Part shown: piece by piece, positions 45,280 through 53,667 of the stretch
How the letters are laid out: every line of letters begins with the position of its first letter
Numbering within the stretch: the stretch's first letter is position 1
Assembly (NCBI RefSeq): GCF_003020585.1
Contig: NZ_PXUE01000001.1
Coordinates: 1,054,001-1,118,000 of the forward strand
Reading direction: 5' to 3'
From: Chryseobacterium aurantiacum
GTDB lineage: Bacteria; Bacteroidota; Bacteroidia; Flavobacteriales; Weeksellaceae
Length of the DNA stretch: 64,000 nt
Translations under genes and position numbers: made by a program
Notes under the pieces: model-generated
The model's database searches: none
The model's input: only the letters and a program-made list of their open reading frames with translations
Told to the model about the DNA's origin: nothing

Positions 45280-45292
45280 TTGTTTATCAGTG
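45280..45292 (+). repeat. 13-bp direct repeat near right island end
   Basis: TTGTTTATCAGTG, identical to 24332-24344 in sequence and direction, 11 bp from the attachment core. Confidence 0.6.
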
Positions 45293-45303
45293 GTTTACGT
45301 GTT

Positions 45304-45327
45304 CTATTTGCCGATACAAAACTTAGA
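45304..45327. other. Island attachment site, right (functional mnmE 3' end)
   Basis: This encodes the current MnmE C-terminus SKFCIGK-stop on the minus strand. It pairs with the relic at 24293-24316; see that entry for the match. Bases left of the 11-bp core come from the island and restore the gene. Confidence 0.85.
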
Positions 45328-46692
45328 GAAAATATTCCCCAATACTTCATCATTCGTTACTTCTCCTGAGATTTCTCCAAGGTGTTCCAGTGCGTTCCTT
45401 AACTCGTAGGCTAGAAGTTCTGTAGAAATTTGGGAAGAAATAGCTTCTTTTACCCTATTTACAGCATCCAAAGATTTTTGTAATGCTTCAAAGTGACGCT
45501 GGTTGGTGATAATTACATTGTTTTCTGATGATTTTAGTTCCTCAACATAAGCAAACAATTCATCTTTCAATTCTTCCATATTCCAGTTCGCTTTTGCAGA
45601 AATACTGATAAAGGAAAACTCATTTTTAAGCGTGGCTGCAAGGTTGGTGAATAAATTGGAGCTGTCAAATTCTCCCTCATGCAGGTCAGCTTTGGTTAAA
45701 CAGATAACGATGTGTAGGTTGTCTCTTTCAAGTTCCTGGATTAATCTGAAGTCTTCATCCAGGTCTTTGCTTTTTGTGTCGATTAGATAAATCAAAACTT
45801 CAGCATTTTCAACCTTTTCCTTGGCTTTCTTTACTCCAATGGCTTCAATCTCATCGGCCGTTTCACGTAAACCTGCTGTGTCAATCAATCGAAATGCATG
45901 ACCTTTAATATGAAGAACCTCCTCAATGGTATCCCTTGTTGTTCCCGCAATATTGCTTACAATAGCTCTTTCCTCTTTCAGTAGGGCATTCAGCAATGTA
46001 GATTTACCGGCATTAGGTTTTCCAATGATGGCTACAGCAGTTCCGTTTTTGATGGCATTTCCGTACTGGAAACTTTCAATAAGAGAATTTAATTTGAGTT
46101 CTATTTTATCTAGTAACCCACTCAATGCAGTTCTGTCCGCAAACTCCACATCTTCTTCTGCAAAGTCTAATTCTAACTCAATTAAAGAAACAAAATTAAG
46201 AAGATCGGTTCTTAATAACGAAATTTCATTGGTAATTCCACCTTTTAACTGGTTGATTGCTACCTTTCTGGAAGCTTCATTTTCAGAAGCAATAACATCA
46301 GCAATAGCTTCTGCCTGGGAAAGGTCAATTCTTCCATTAATAAAGGCGCGAAGGGTAAATTCTCCTGCCTTAGCCATTCTGGCGCCGTTTTTAATAAGCG
46401 TTTCAAGAATACGTTTTCCAATGTGTGGTGAACCATGAAATGCAATCTCCACAGAGTTTTCTGTAGTGAAACTTTTTGGAGCCAGAAAAATAGAAAGCAT
46501 GATTTCATCAATAGCTTCTTCTCCATCCATAAAATATCCGTAGTGAATGGTGTGGGATTTCTGTTTTTCCAGTTTTTTTGCAGGAAAGCACTTTTGAACT
46601 ATGGGTAAGGCATTGTCTCCAGATACCCTGATAATGCCTAAAGCACCTATTCCATTAGCCGTAGCCAGCGCACAAATGGTCTCGTTATTCAT
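45304..46692 (-). CDS. mnmE: tRNA uridine-5-carboxymethylaminomethyl modification GTPase
   Basis: The 462-residue, full-length MnmE/TrmE has an N-terminal tetrahydrofolate-binding domain (1-~120), a helical domain interrupted by a Ras-like G domain with GKPNAGKS (about 224-231), GTTRDT, DTAGLRE and TKAD, and the invariant C-terminal FCIGK that activates the one-carbon unit. With MnmG it modifies the wobble uridine of several tRNAs. The last codons are supplied by the island, so the protein remains intact. The host terminator is now ~21 kb away at 24226-24266. Confidence 0.97.
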   Translation of the reverse strand: MNNETICALATANGIGALGIIRVSGDNALPIVQKCFPAKKLEKQKSHTIHYGYFMDGEEAIDEIMLSIFLAPKSFTTENSVEIAFHGSPHIGKRILETLIKNGARMAKAGEFTLRAFINGRIDLSQAEAIADVIASENEASRKVAINQLKGGITNEISLLRTDLLNFVSLIELELDFAEEDVEFADRTALSGLLDKIELKLNSLIESFQYGNAIKNGTAVAIIGKPNAGKSTLLNALLKEERAIVSNIAGTTRDTIEEVLHIKGHAFRLIDTAGLRETADEIEAIGVKKAKEKVENAEVLIYLIDTKSKDLDEDFRLIQELERDNLHIVICLTKADLHEGEFDSSNLFTNLAATLKNEFSFISISAKANWNMEELKDELFAYVEELKSSENNVIITNQRHFEALQKSLDAVNRVKEAISSQISTELLAYELRNALEHLGEISGEVTNDEVLGNIFSKFCIGK

Positions 46693-47213
46693 GTTGCAAA
46701 TTTACGCTTTTTAATGTTAATTTTTACCGCAAACAGTGATGTAGATTATCTATTATTTTGATTTTTAAAATTATAAAAAGTATATATAGTTTAAAACTAT
46801 CGGGGTGGTATAGATGATGTCTTTAATGTTATTGTTAATAATTGCGAATAAAATACTTATAATTTTGTTTTTTAACAAAATTCACAAATGTGAGCTTGCT
46901 TTTTTTTATTGCATAAAAATCAATAATAATGATAATAACATTGAAATTTTAAATAACATGAAAAAATACCTTGGATATGTGTTAATTTTATATCAATAAA
47001 ATAATGTTTTTCGATTTTTAGTACTTGTTTCCAAATTATATGTTGTAAAAAAATATTATTTAATAAATATCAATTTTTATGCATTATGGTATTGGTATTT
47101 AATGATTAAATGAAGTTTGGTATGTTAATTGTTGATTAGGCTTGCGGCGATATTAAAATGTTATATAATTGATATTAAATCGCTAATAATTTGTTAATTT
47201 AACTTAAATACAT
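46693..47213. other. Very AT-rich divergent intergenic region
   Basis: This separates mnmE (leftward) from the secreted protein pair (rightward). The open stretch at 46814-46999 is low-complexity and is not called. No convincing promoter or hairpin was identified. Confidence 0.5.
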
Positions 47214-48263
47214 ATGAATAGCTTAAATTTTTTCGAAATTTATAAAAAAATCATTTTTTTATTAATGCTCGCTTTTTATGGGGTAGTAAGTGCCCAATGC
47301 ACGGCCTATACCGGGCAGATTATGACAAGCGGAAATACATATTGTATCAATGGGAACTATACCATGGCAAGCGGTGTTACCATTCCTAATGGAGCTACTC
47401 TTATCGTTCAATCCGGACAATTTCAGGTTTCAGGGATTCAGGTAATGGGAGACCTGGAGATTAATGATGGGGCTAGTGTTATATCTACCGGATCTATTAC
47501 TATTGGAACGTTCGGGTCTAAGGTAGATTCAAAAATCAAATTAGGAACAAAAGCTTTTATATCTCTTACAGGATCTGTTATTCAGGGGGATCCCAGTTTT
47601 GGAGGTCTTTATACCGGAACTTCTATGATTGAAATGGGTAGCTGGAGTGCGGTGGAGATATGTGGGACATTTACCCAGCAGTCAACCACCTATCCATCCG
47701 TTAAATATGTGGGCGCTCCTAATGCTAAAGCGTATTGTATTGCAAAGGCAGATGTAAGTGGAGGAGGAAATGGGTCTGTAATTAGTGATGATAGTCAGAT
47801 TGTGACAATTGCTATGGGGTCTGTTGTAGGGCTTGGTGCCGGAGGATCAAGTTTCTGTGGTCCCAATGCTACCTCTGCTACATGTCCGTCTTTATGGCCA
47901 ACTGGGTTGTCAGATGATAAAAATGTGTGTGGTAATGCTCCTACAATTATTAACGAATTAGATTCATTCTGTACAAAGCCGGGTGCTACGGGAACTCCTG
48001 ATGGTTTTACCAAATTCGGAATTACAGTACAGCAGAAAGCAAACGCATGGCCTGAAAATGTTCCCAATGGTTTTCTTGCCATGGAATCAAAAAATAAAGG
48101 TTTTGTAATTACAAGAGTTCAGCACGTGAGCCAGACTCCACAAATAGGGGATGCTATTGCTGATCCTAAAGAAGGGATGCTATTGTATGATATTCAGGAT
48201 AAATGCGTAAAGCTCTATAACGGTACCGAATGGAAATGTGTAGAAAGAAGCTGTAATGATTAA
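47214..48263 (+). CDS. Secreted protein, unknown, with C-terminal YD-W motif
   Basis: The 349-residue protein has a signal peptide (FLLMLAFYGVVSAQ). A repetitive beta-rich region with parallel-helix or filamentous flavour follows (GNTYCINGNYTMASG and later blocks), plus cysteine-rich stretches. It ends with GMLLYDIQDKCVKLYNGTEW, a motif repeated in the next gene. No enzyme or known domain was recognised. Surface or extracellular structural function is inferred only from the signal peptide and composition. It lies 19 bp before its partner gene. Confidence 0.7.
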   Translation: MNSLNFFEIYKKIIFLLMLAFYGVVSAQCTAYTGQIMTSGNTYCINGNYTMASGVTIPNGATLIVQSGQFQVSGIQVMGDLEINDGASVISTGSITIGTFGSKVDSKIKLGTKAFISLTGSVIQGDPSFGGLYTGTSMIEMGSWSAVEICGTFTQQSTTYPSVKYVGAPNAKAYCIAKADVSGGGNGSVISDDSQIVTIAMGSVVGLGAGGSSFCGPNATSATCPSLWPTGLSDDKNVCGNAPTIINELDSFCTKPGATGTPDGFTKFGITVQQKANAWPENVPNGFLAMESKNKGFVITRVQHVSQTPQIGDAIADPKEGMLLYDIQDKCVKLYNGTEWKCVERSCND

Positions 48264-48282
48264 CCTAAACGGATAAGATAAT

Positions 48283-48798
48283 ATGAAAAATATAAAAAAT
48301 ATAAGTATAGCAGCTGCTCTTGTTGTTTTTAATGTATCGATTGCCCAAGTAGCAATCGGGAAACAAGTGGTAAATGGAACCAGTACAGTGTTGGATTTCG
48401 ATAATGTATCTGGAAATACTAAAGGACTTATTCTGCCCGCTACCTCAGGATTGTCCACTGGAGCCCTTGTTAATGGAACATTTGTATTTGATGTGACAGA
48501 TAATAAGGTTAAAGTATACGAAAATGATATCTGGAAACCCTTGTCTGATGCTGGAAGTTCTTCCGCTGTTTTTGCTAATAACTCTGCTGAGGTTGGAAAG
48601 GGTGTTGTTATTGGGGCTTCATCCAGCACCGCAGATGGGGTTTTGGTCTTGGAGTCTCAGGATAAAGCATTGGTCCTTCCTCAAATTGCAACTCCCCACG
48701 TGAATGTAAAAAATCCATATCCTGGAATGATGTGCTATGACACAACCAGTAAGACATTGGCTATATTTGATGGAGCAGTTTGGAATTACTGGAAATAA
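48283..48798 (+). CDS. Small secreted protein related to its upstream neighbour
   Basis: The 171-residue protein has a signal peptide (ISIAAALVVFNVSIAQ). Two copies of the tail motif seen in the preceding protein occur: FVFDVTDNKVKVYENDIW and GMMCYDTTSKTLAIFDGAVW. Residues LVLESQDKALVLPQI resemble the 'MESKNKGFVITRV' segment of the neighbour. The pair forms an operon that ends in a terminator at 48854-48889. Function unknown. Confidence 0.7.
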   Translation: MKNIKNISIAAALVVFNVSIAQVAIGKQVVNGTSTVLDFDNVSGNTKGLILPATSGLSTGALVNGTFVFDVTDNKVKVYENDIWKPLSDAGSSSAVFANNSAEVGKGVVIGASSSTADGVLVLESQDKALVLPQIATPHVNVKNPYPGMMCYDTTSKTLAIFDGAVWNYWK

Positions 48799-49455
48799 TT
48801 TGCTGTAAAATATCCGGAGAATACCGGTTTATATAAGTTTATAGTGTGTATTGAAGCAGTGGTATAACGTTTATGCCACTGCTTTTTTATGTATGAAAAT
48901 GATCATGGCATAAAAAATAAGAGATTGCAGCTTTAAAAGCGCAACCTCCTATGATTAAACAAATAATGTAGATGTAATATCCTTGGTTTGACTAACCTGT
49001 AGATATGGGGTCATCATAAAGTCTTGTGTTGATATAGGCCTCTTTTTTTCAGTTTGTGTCTTCTTGGTGCTATTTGTTTAATGTATTAAAAAAAATTCTT
49101 CTCCTTATTTCATTATTCATGTTTTATAAGATTTAAATTCAAGTGGTGTAAAGGAGAAGTTTCTTAGATGTAATCCCTGGTTTTATCATTAGGGTTTTAT
49201 TTTTCTAATGCTGCAAACATATTTAATAATGAAGGATATTACCAAAAAACACCCTACTACACAGCTACAACATGTAGATGATTTAAGTTTTAATTGGTTG
49301 ATTTTTAGTGTTTTATTTTTGATTTGAAAAAGTTGCTGAACAGATGGGCTTGGATTGCCGAAACAATGAAATAGCAGATGCCGTTTGGAGGTCTGTTAGG
49401 CTTTAGTGCAGATGAAATATTGAAATTTAAAACTTGAAAATACAGATATTAAAGC
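48799..49455. other. Intergenic region between the secreted pair and the Lrp gene
   Basis: This contains the terminator at 48854-48889. From about 48900 on, nothing was recognised; a short coding-like scrap near 49330-49420 could not be assigned. Confidence 0.5.
48854..48889 (+). terminator. Terminator of the secreted-protein pair
   Basis: AAGCAGTGG and CCACTGCTT pair around a 13-nt loop, and TTTT follows, 56 bp past the stop codon. Confidence 0.8.
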
Positions 49456-49926
49456 TTATACAATCTGGGCGCTTTCCTTAATGCTATTCATTACAAAAAT
49501 ACTTTTTGTCTGGCCAATTCCTTCTATTTCCGATAGTTTATTGATGAAAAACTCATGGAATTCATCCATATTGGGAGCCAGAATTTTTAACATAAAATCA
49601 AAATCCCCGCTGATGTTGTAAAACTCAACAACCTCTTTCAGCTTACCTACTTCTTCTATAAACTTTCCGGCAGTTTTTTTATTGTGAACATTCAGGGCAA
49701 TCATGCAGATAACCATCATTCCCTTGTTTACTTTTTTGCGGTCTACTACAGCAGTGTATTCCTTTATGATTCCCAGTTTTTCCATACGTTTAATACGCTC
49801 ATGGGTAGGAGTGGGGCTCAGGTTGATTCTTGCTGAAATGTCACGAACACTCATCTTGGCATCTTTCTGAAGAATTCTAAGAATAGAGAGGTCTTTTTCG
49901 TCTGGAATATAATTTTCTGTTGCCAT
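49456..49926 (-). CDS. Lrp/AsnC-family transcriptional regulator
   Basis: The 156-residue protein has an N-terminal winged HTH (ILRILQKDAKMSVRDISARI and TPTHERIKRMEKLGII) and a C-terminal RAM ligand-binding domain (about 75-150). Family members sense amino acids and bind DNA as multimers. The gene is divergent from the MFS exporter gene with ~140 bp between, so it is a likely regulator of that gene and of itself. Confidence 0.92.
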   Translation of the reverse strand: MATENYIPDEKDLSILRILQKDAKMSVRDISARINLSPTPTHERIKRMEKLGIIKEYTAVVDRKKVNKGMMVICMIALNVHNKKTAGKFIEEVGKLKEVVEFYNISGDFDFMLKILAPNMDEFHEFFINKLSEIEGIGQTKSIFVMNSIKESAQIV

Positions 49927-50004
49927 TTGTTCTGTTTTATATGATTTATTTTGCTATTTCAGGTATTTTGTTCTTTTTAGTGATTTTAAATTTTAATATT
50001 GTTC

Positions 50005-50012
50005 CAAATTTA
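50005..50012 (-). promoter_or_regulatory. Putative -7 element of the Lrp-family gene
   Basis: The minus strand reads TAAATTTG, matching TAnnTTTG, 79 nt before the ATG at 49926. Confidence 0.4.
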
Positions 50013-50044
50013 ACATAAAATTTTCACATATGTTCTGTTAATTT

Positions 50045-50052
50045 TAATTTTG
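50045..50052 (+). promoter_or_regulatory. Putative -7 element of the MFS gene
   Basis: TAATTTTG matches TAnnTTTG and lies 16 nt before the ATG at 50069. It overlaps the shared divergent control region with the Lrp-type gene. Confidence 0.5.
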
Positions 50053-50068
50053 CAGGAAATTTGAATAT

Positions 50069-51457
50069 ATGGATACAAGGAAGAATGTAATATTAATTTT
50101 AGCATCAGTAGGAACTTTTGTGGAAGCTTTGGATATTGCCATTATTAATTTAACAATTCCTTCTATTCAGGAGCAGTTTAATATTGATGCAGGTACGGTA
50201 CAATGGCTACAGACCCTTTATGTACTGTTTTTTGGAGGATTTTTAATTATTGGAGGAAAGCTTTCCGATCAGATAGGAAGAAAGAAAATGTTTCTAATGG
50301 GAGCTTTTATCTTTATGCTGACTTCGTTAGGAGCGGGGTTATCTTCCAATTTTGAAATGTTAGCCTTATTTAGAGCCTTGCAGGGATTGGGCGCCGCATT
50401 GGTAATGCCATCGGCACTGTCTATTGTAACCAATACATTCAGGGCAGAACAGGAAAGAAACCGGGCCATAGGAGTTTTCAGCTCTTTTGCGGCTATTGGG
50501 TCAGGAAGTGGGCTTTCTGTAGGAGGAATTATCAGTACTTATTTAAGCTGGCACTGGGTTTTTCTTATTAATGTACCCATCCTTTTAATCACATTGATAT
50601 TGTCCTATTATTACCTGCCAACTGATGAGAAAAATGAGACAGCACAAAAAACGGACGTTATCTCAGGGATATTAATGGTCGTTGGATTGTTAAGCCTTAC
50701 TTATGGAACACATGAATTGGTTCATATTAAAGAACAGCCTTTCCTCGTAATAGGTTCATTGGTGGTAGCAGTATTGCTTTTGGTCATGGTATTTTATAGA
50801 TTGAAATCCGTTGCAGAACCATTATTTGATCTGAAACTATTTAAACACGGTTCATTGGTAGTTTCTAATGCTGTATTTTTTACGCTAGGAGCATTTTTCA
50901 TCGGATTTTTATTCCTGATTTCATTAATGCTTCAGAAAGATATGGGATATAGCGCTGCTTCGGCAGGGTTAATGCTTGTTCCATTCAGTATTATATCTGC
51001 TTTAACGGCTAAGTTTATTTTGCCTCAAGTCTCAAAACGACTGAACTCATCCCAAATGGGAGTCTTTGGATGGTCTTTTATGTTGATGGGAGGATTGTTG
51101 CTGCTCATCTCAGTTTACACAGCACATCCATTGGCTGTTGTTTTACTGGGAGCTGCATGTATCTCAGGAATTGGAATGACATTTTGCTTTACAGCCCTTT
51201 CAGTAATGGGGATTCAGGATGTTGAACCTTCCAGCTACGGATTGGCATCAAGTTTGAGCTCTACAAGTTACTTCCTGGGTGCTGGGATCGGACTGTCTTT
51301 CATGACGTTAATGAGCCAGGTCTTTCCTTCAGAATTTTCAGTTGGAAGTCTTAATCTCATTATTTTGATAGGGTATGCTCTTTTAGCACTCGGAATGTTA
51401 TTCTATTTTATATTGAAAAGCTTAAAAATGAAGCAAAGAGAAATTGCCGTTTCATAA
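50069..51457 (+). CDS. MFS drug/solute exporter, DHA2 (14-TM) type
   Basis: The 462-residue protein has about 14 hydrophobic helices. Early signature motifs are LDIAIINLTIPSIQ (motif D1-like in TM1) and GGKLSDQIGRKK (motif A, loop 2-3), then GLGAALVMPSALSIV (motif B region). The EmrB/QacA group exports drugs or metabolites by proton antiport. The divergent Lrp-type regulator suggests an amino-acid-related substrate, but this is inference. Confidence 0.9.
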   Translation: MDTRKNVILILASVGTFVEALDIAIINLTIPSIQEQFNIDAGTVQWLQTLYVLFFGGFLIIGGKLSDQIGRKKMFLMGAFIFMLTSLGAGLSSNFEMLALFRALQGLGAALVMPSALSIVTNTFRAEQERNRAIGVFSSFAAIGSGSGLSVGGIISTYLSWHWVFLINVPILLITLILSYYYLPTDEKNETAQKTDVISGILMVVGLLSLTYGTHELVHIKEQPFLVIGSLVVAVLLLVMVFYRLKSVAEPLFDLKLFKHGSLVVSNAVFFTLGAFFIGFLFLISLMLQKDMGYSAASAGLMLVPFSIISALTAKFILPQVSKRLNSSQMGVFGWSFMLMGGLLLLISVYTAHPLAVVLLGAACISGIGMTFCFTALSVMGIQDVEPSSYGLASSLSSTSYFLGAGIGLSFMTLMSQVFPSEFSVGSLNLIILIGYALLALGMLFYFILKSLKMKQREIAVS

Positions 51458-51671
51458 TAAGCGGCCTTAAAATTACACAAACTATATGATGAGGGATCGG
51501 TGCTTATGTGTCGGTTCCTTTTTTTTGTTGAAAACTGTAAAACCATGGTGTGATAAAGAAACATAAAAATGGGAAGAAAATGTTTGGTTTTTCTCTTGTC
51601 CCAGGATATTATTCACCTTTTTATTCCTTTACAATTTTGAACTTTTGCCATTCCTTTATTATTTTTACACC

Positions 51672-52418
51672 ATGAAAATACAAATCATTAGCGATCTTCA
51701 TCAGGAGTTTGGGCAGACAGAATTATGTTTTGATAATGCGGATATGGTTATTTTGGCTGGTGATATTAATTTGGGAACCAAGGGTGTTGAGTGGATTAAA
51801 CATAAAATAGTAAATAAACCCGTTATCTATGTTCTGGGAAATCACGAATATTATAAAGGTTCATATCCTAAAACATTAGACAAAATTAAAGAAGCAGCTC
51901 AGAATTCAAATATTTTTGTACTCGAAAATTCCTCTGTAGATATTGATGGCATTCGTTTTCATGGTGCTACATTATGGACTGATTTTTCAATCTTTGGAAA
52001 TCCCGTGAAATATGGAATGCTTTGTCAGCCAAAAATGAATGACTATAAAAAAATCAGACGAGATCCCTCTTATTCAAAAATGAGAACCCTGGACACCTTT
52101 AAAATTCATCAGTTTTCAAAAGTATGGCTAAAAGAAAGTCTTGAAAATTCAAAAGAGCTCAAAAATATAGTGGTTACCCATCATGCACCCAGCATTCAAT
52201 CGGTGCCGGAACATTATAAAAATGATCCGCTGACTTCTGCCTATGCTTCCAATCTTGAAGAAATGATTGCTGAACATCAGCCTCTATACTGGATTCATGG
52301 GCATATTCATACACCATGCAGGTATAGTATAGGAAATACAGAAGTTATTTGCAATCCTCACGGCTATATTGATGAAAAATACAACGGCTACGAAAAAGAA
52401 TTATTTATTGAAGTGTAA
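51672..52418 (+). CDS. Calcineurin-like metallophosphoesterase
   Basis: In the 248-residue protein the metal-binding motifs are in order: ISDLHQE (D-x-H), ILAGDIN (GD), LGNHEYY (GNHE), VVTHHAPS (H) and WIHGHIHTP (GHxH). All dimetal ligands are present, so it is probably an active phosphoesterase. The ATG at 51672 is chosen over an upstream in-frame ATG at 51645 because MKIQIISDLH is the family N-terminus. Cytoplasmic; substrate unknown. Confidence 0.92.
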   Translation: MKIQIISDLHQEFGQTELCFDNADMVILAGDINLGTKGVEWIKHKIVNKPVIYVLGNHEYYKGSYPKTLDKIKEAAQNSNIFVLENSSVDIDGIRFHGATLWTDFSIFGNPVKYGMLCQPKMNDYKKIRRDPSYSKMRTLDTFKIHQFSKVWLKESLENSKELKNIVVTHHAPSIQSVPEHYKNDPLTSAYASNLEEMIAEHQPLYWIHGHIHTPCRYSIGNTEVICNPHGYIDEKYNGYEKELFIEV

Positions 52419-52537
52419 ATAGGAAAGTTCTAAAATTGGAAAACGGCAAATAAGATACCTGATCATCGTTTTTCGAGCTTAGCTTTCACCACTTTTATCG
52501 CTTTTTCATTACCTTCGCGTACCATAACCCATTTTCA

Positions 52538-53452
52538 GTGGCGAAAAAACCCCAAAAAGAACCCGGTTTTGTTTCACAATTGGCTTTTGATGAAGTATTG
52601 GAACAAGTAGAATTTGATCTTAGGATCAAAGAATTTGTTGTGATGGAAATTGACAGAACCAATTATATCATTAAACCCAATATGCCTTACCGATCAGATT
52701 ATTTCTGTATTTTTCTTGTGCAGAAAGGGAGTGTAGGCTTTAGGCTTGATGATAAAAGCTATGAGGTTTCAAAAGGAGATTTTGTTTTTTGTCCCATGGC
52801 TGAAACCTTTTGGGTGGAAAATATTGCAGATGATTACGATGCTAAATATATTTTCTTTTCGGTAGACTTTATTTCCCAGGCAGGGTTTAATTATAAATCC
52901 AATAATGTCCTGAAAAGCCTGTCGTCGGATCCTACTCATATTATCAGGAACGAACCTGAATTGTACAGAAAGCTGGATTTTCACCTTGATGAATTGAAAA
53001 TCTTGAATAACAAGGAGAAAGATAACTACTACTTCAATGAAATGATCTGGCATCACTTTTCCCTGGTTATTTATGAAATAGACAATTACTTTAAGAAAAT
53101 TGAAAAACCACATATCGTTACCCATAGAGAAGATGAGCTTACTACAAGTTTCTTTAAGCTGGTTCAGGAGCACTTCAAGGAAGAGCATAATGTACAGTTT
53201 TATGCTGACAAGCTATTTATCAGCCGAAAATATCTGACCAAAGTCATTAATAAAACAATGCTCAAAAGTCCACGGGATATTATTCATCAGGTGCTGGCTG
53301 TAGAAGCCAGATTATTGCTCAAAAATCCCAATCTCAACGTGAATGAAGTGGCGGCACAACTGAAATTCTCAGATCAGGCGTCTTTCAGTAAGTTTTTTAA
53401 AAAGCATACCGGAAGATCACCTTTAGAATATAGGAAAGATGATTTGTATTGA
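52538..53452 (+). CDS. AraC-family regulator, probable control of RND operon
   Basis: The 304-residue protein has an N-terminal cupin-like sensing domain (about 30-160, for example KGDFVFCPMAETFW) and a C-terminal double HTH (about 205-304: VQFYADKLFISRKYLTKVI and VNEVAAQLKFSDQASFSKFF). The start is GTG at 52538, near a TACCTTCG element at about 52511. It is immediately upstream of the RND efflux genes on the same strand, so it is the natural candidate activator. Confidence 0.88.
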   Translation: MAKKPQKEPGFVSQLAFDEVLEQVEFDLRIKEFVVMEIDRTNYIIKPNMPYRSDYFCIFLVQKGSVGFRLDDKSYEVSKGDFVFCPMAETFWVENIADDYDAKYIFFSVDFISQAGFNYKSNNVLKSLSSDPTHIIRNEPELYRKLDFHLDELKILNNKEKDNYYFNEMIWHHFSLVIYEIDNYFKKIEKPHIVTHREDELTTSFFKLVQEHFKEEHNVQFYADKLFISRKYLTKVINKTMLKSPRDIIHQVLAVEARLLLKNPNLNVNEVAAQLKFSDQASFSKFFKKHTGRSPLEYRKDDLY

Positions 53453-53667
53453 TAATGAGATTGTTGTATTACAGGTGTCTTTTTGATAAAATTACCGCAT
53501 AATTTTGATTTAAAATATGAAAATATCTTATTTATTTTGTCTATAAGTGATATTTCTCATGTTTTTAAAAATAAGGAGTCTTTTTGACAAAACAAGGAGT
53601 TTTTTGAATAATTCTATTGAATTTTTTTCGTTCGAATTTTGTGCGGAAATTTAAAAGGACTATTGTT

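Larger units (their letters stand above)
44785..45303. other. Right end of the island, non-coding
   Basis: No gene is credible here; the 83-codon open stretch at 45118-45369 runs into mnmE antisense. The region holds a 14-bp inverted repeat (45149-45162 and 45192-45205), tandem GGGACAA words near 45177-45196, and the 13-bp motif TTGTTTATCAGTG at 45280-45292. It is the probable integrase/excisionase binding region. Confidence 0.65.

Noticed and set aside
24293..45327. Prophage or conjugative element
   Set aside because: No capsid, tail, portal, relaxase, TraG or type IV secretion genes are present, so an integrative island that needs help to move fits better.
45118..45369. 83-codon open frame at the right island end
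   Set aside because: It runs across the inverted repeat and attachment site and then antisense into mnmE. No family resemblance.
46814..46999. 61-codon open frame between mnmE and the secreted pair
   Set aside because: Low-complexity (I, N, L, K) translation of AT-rich DNA with no ribosome site or homology signal.
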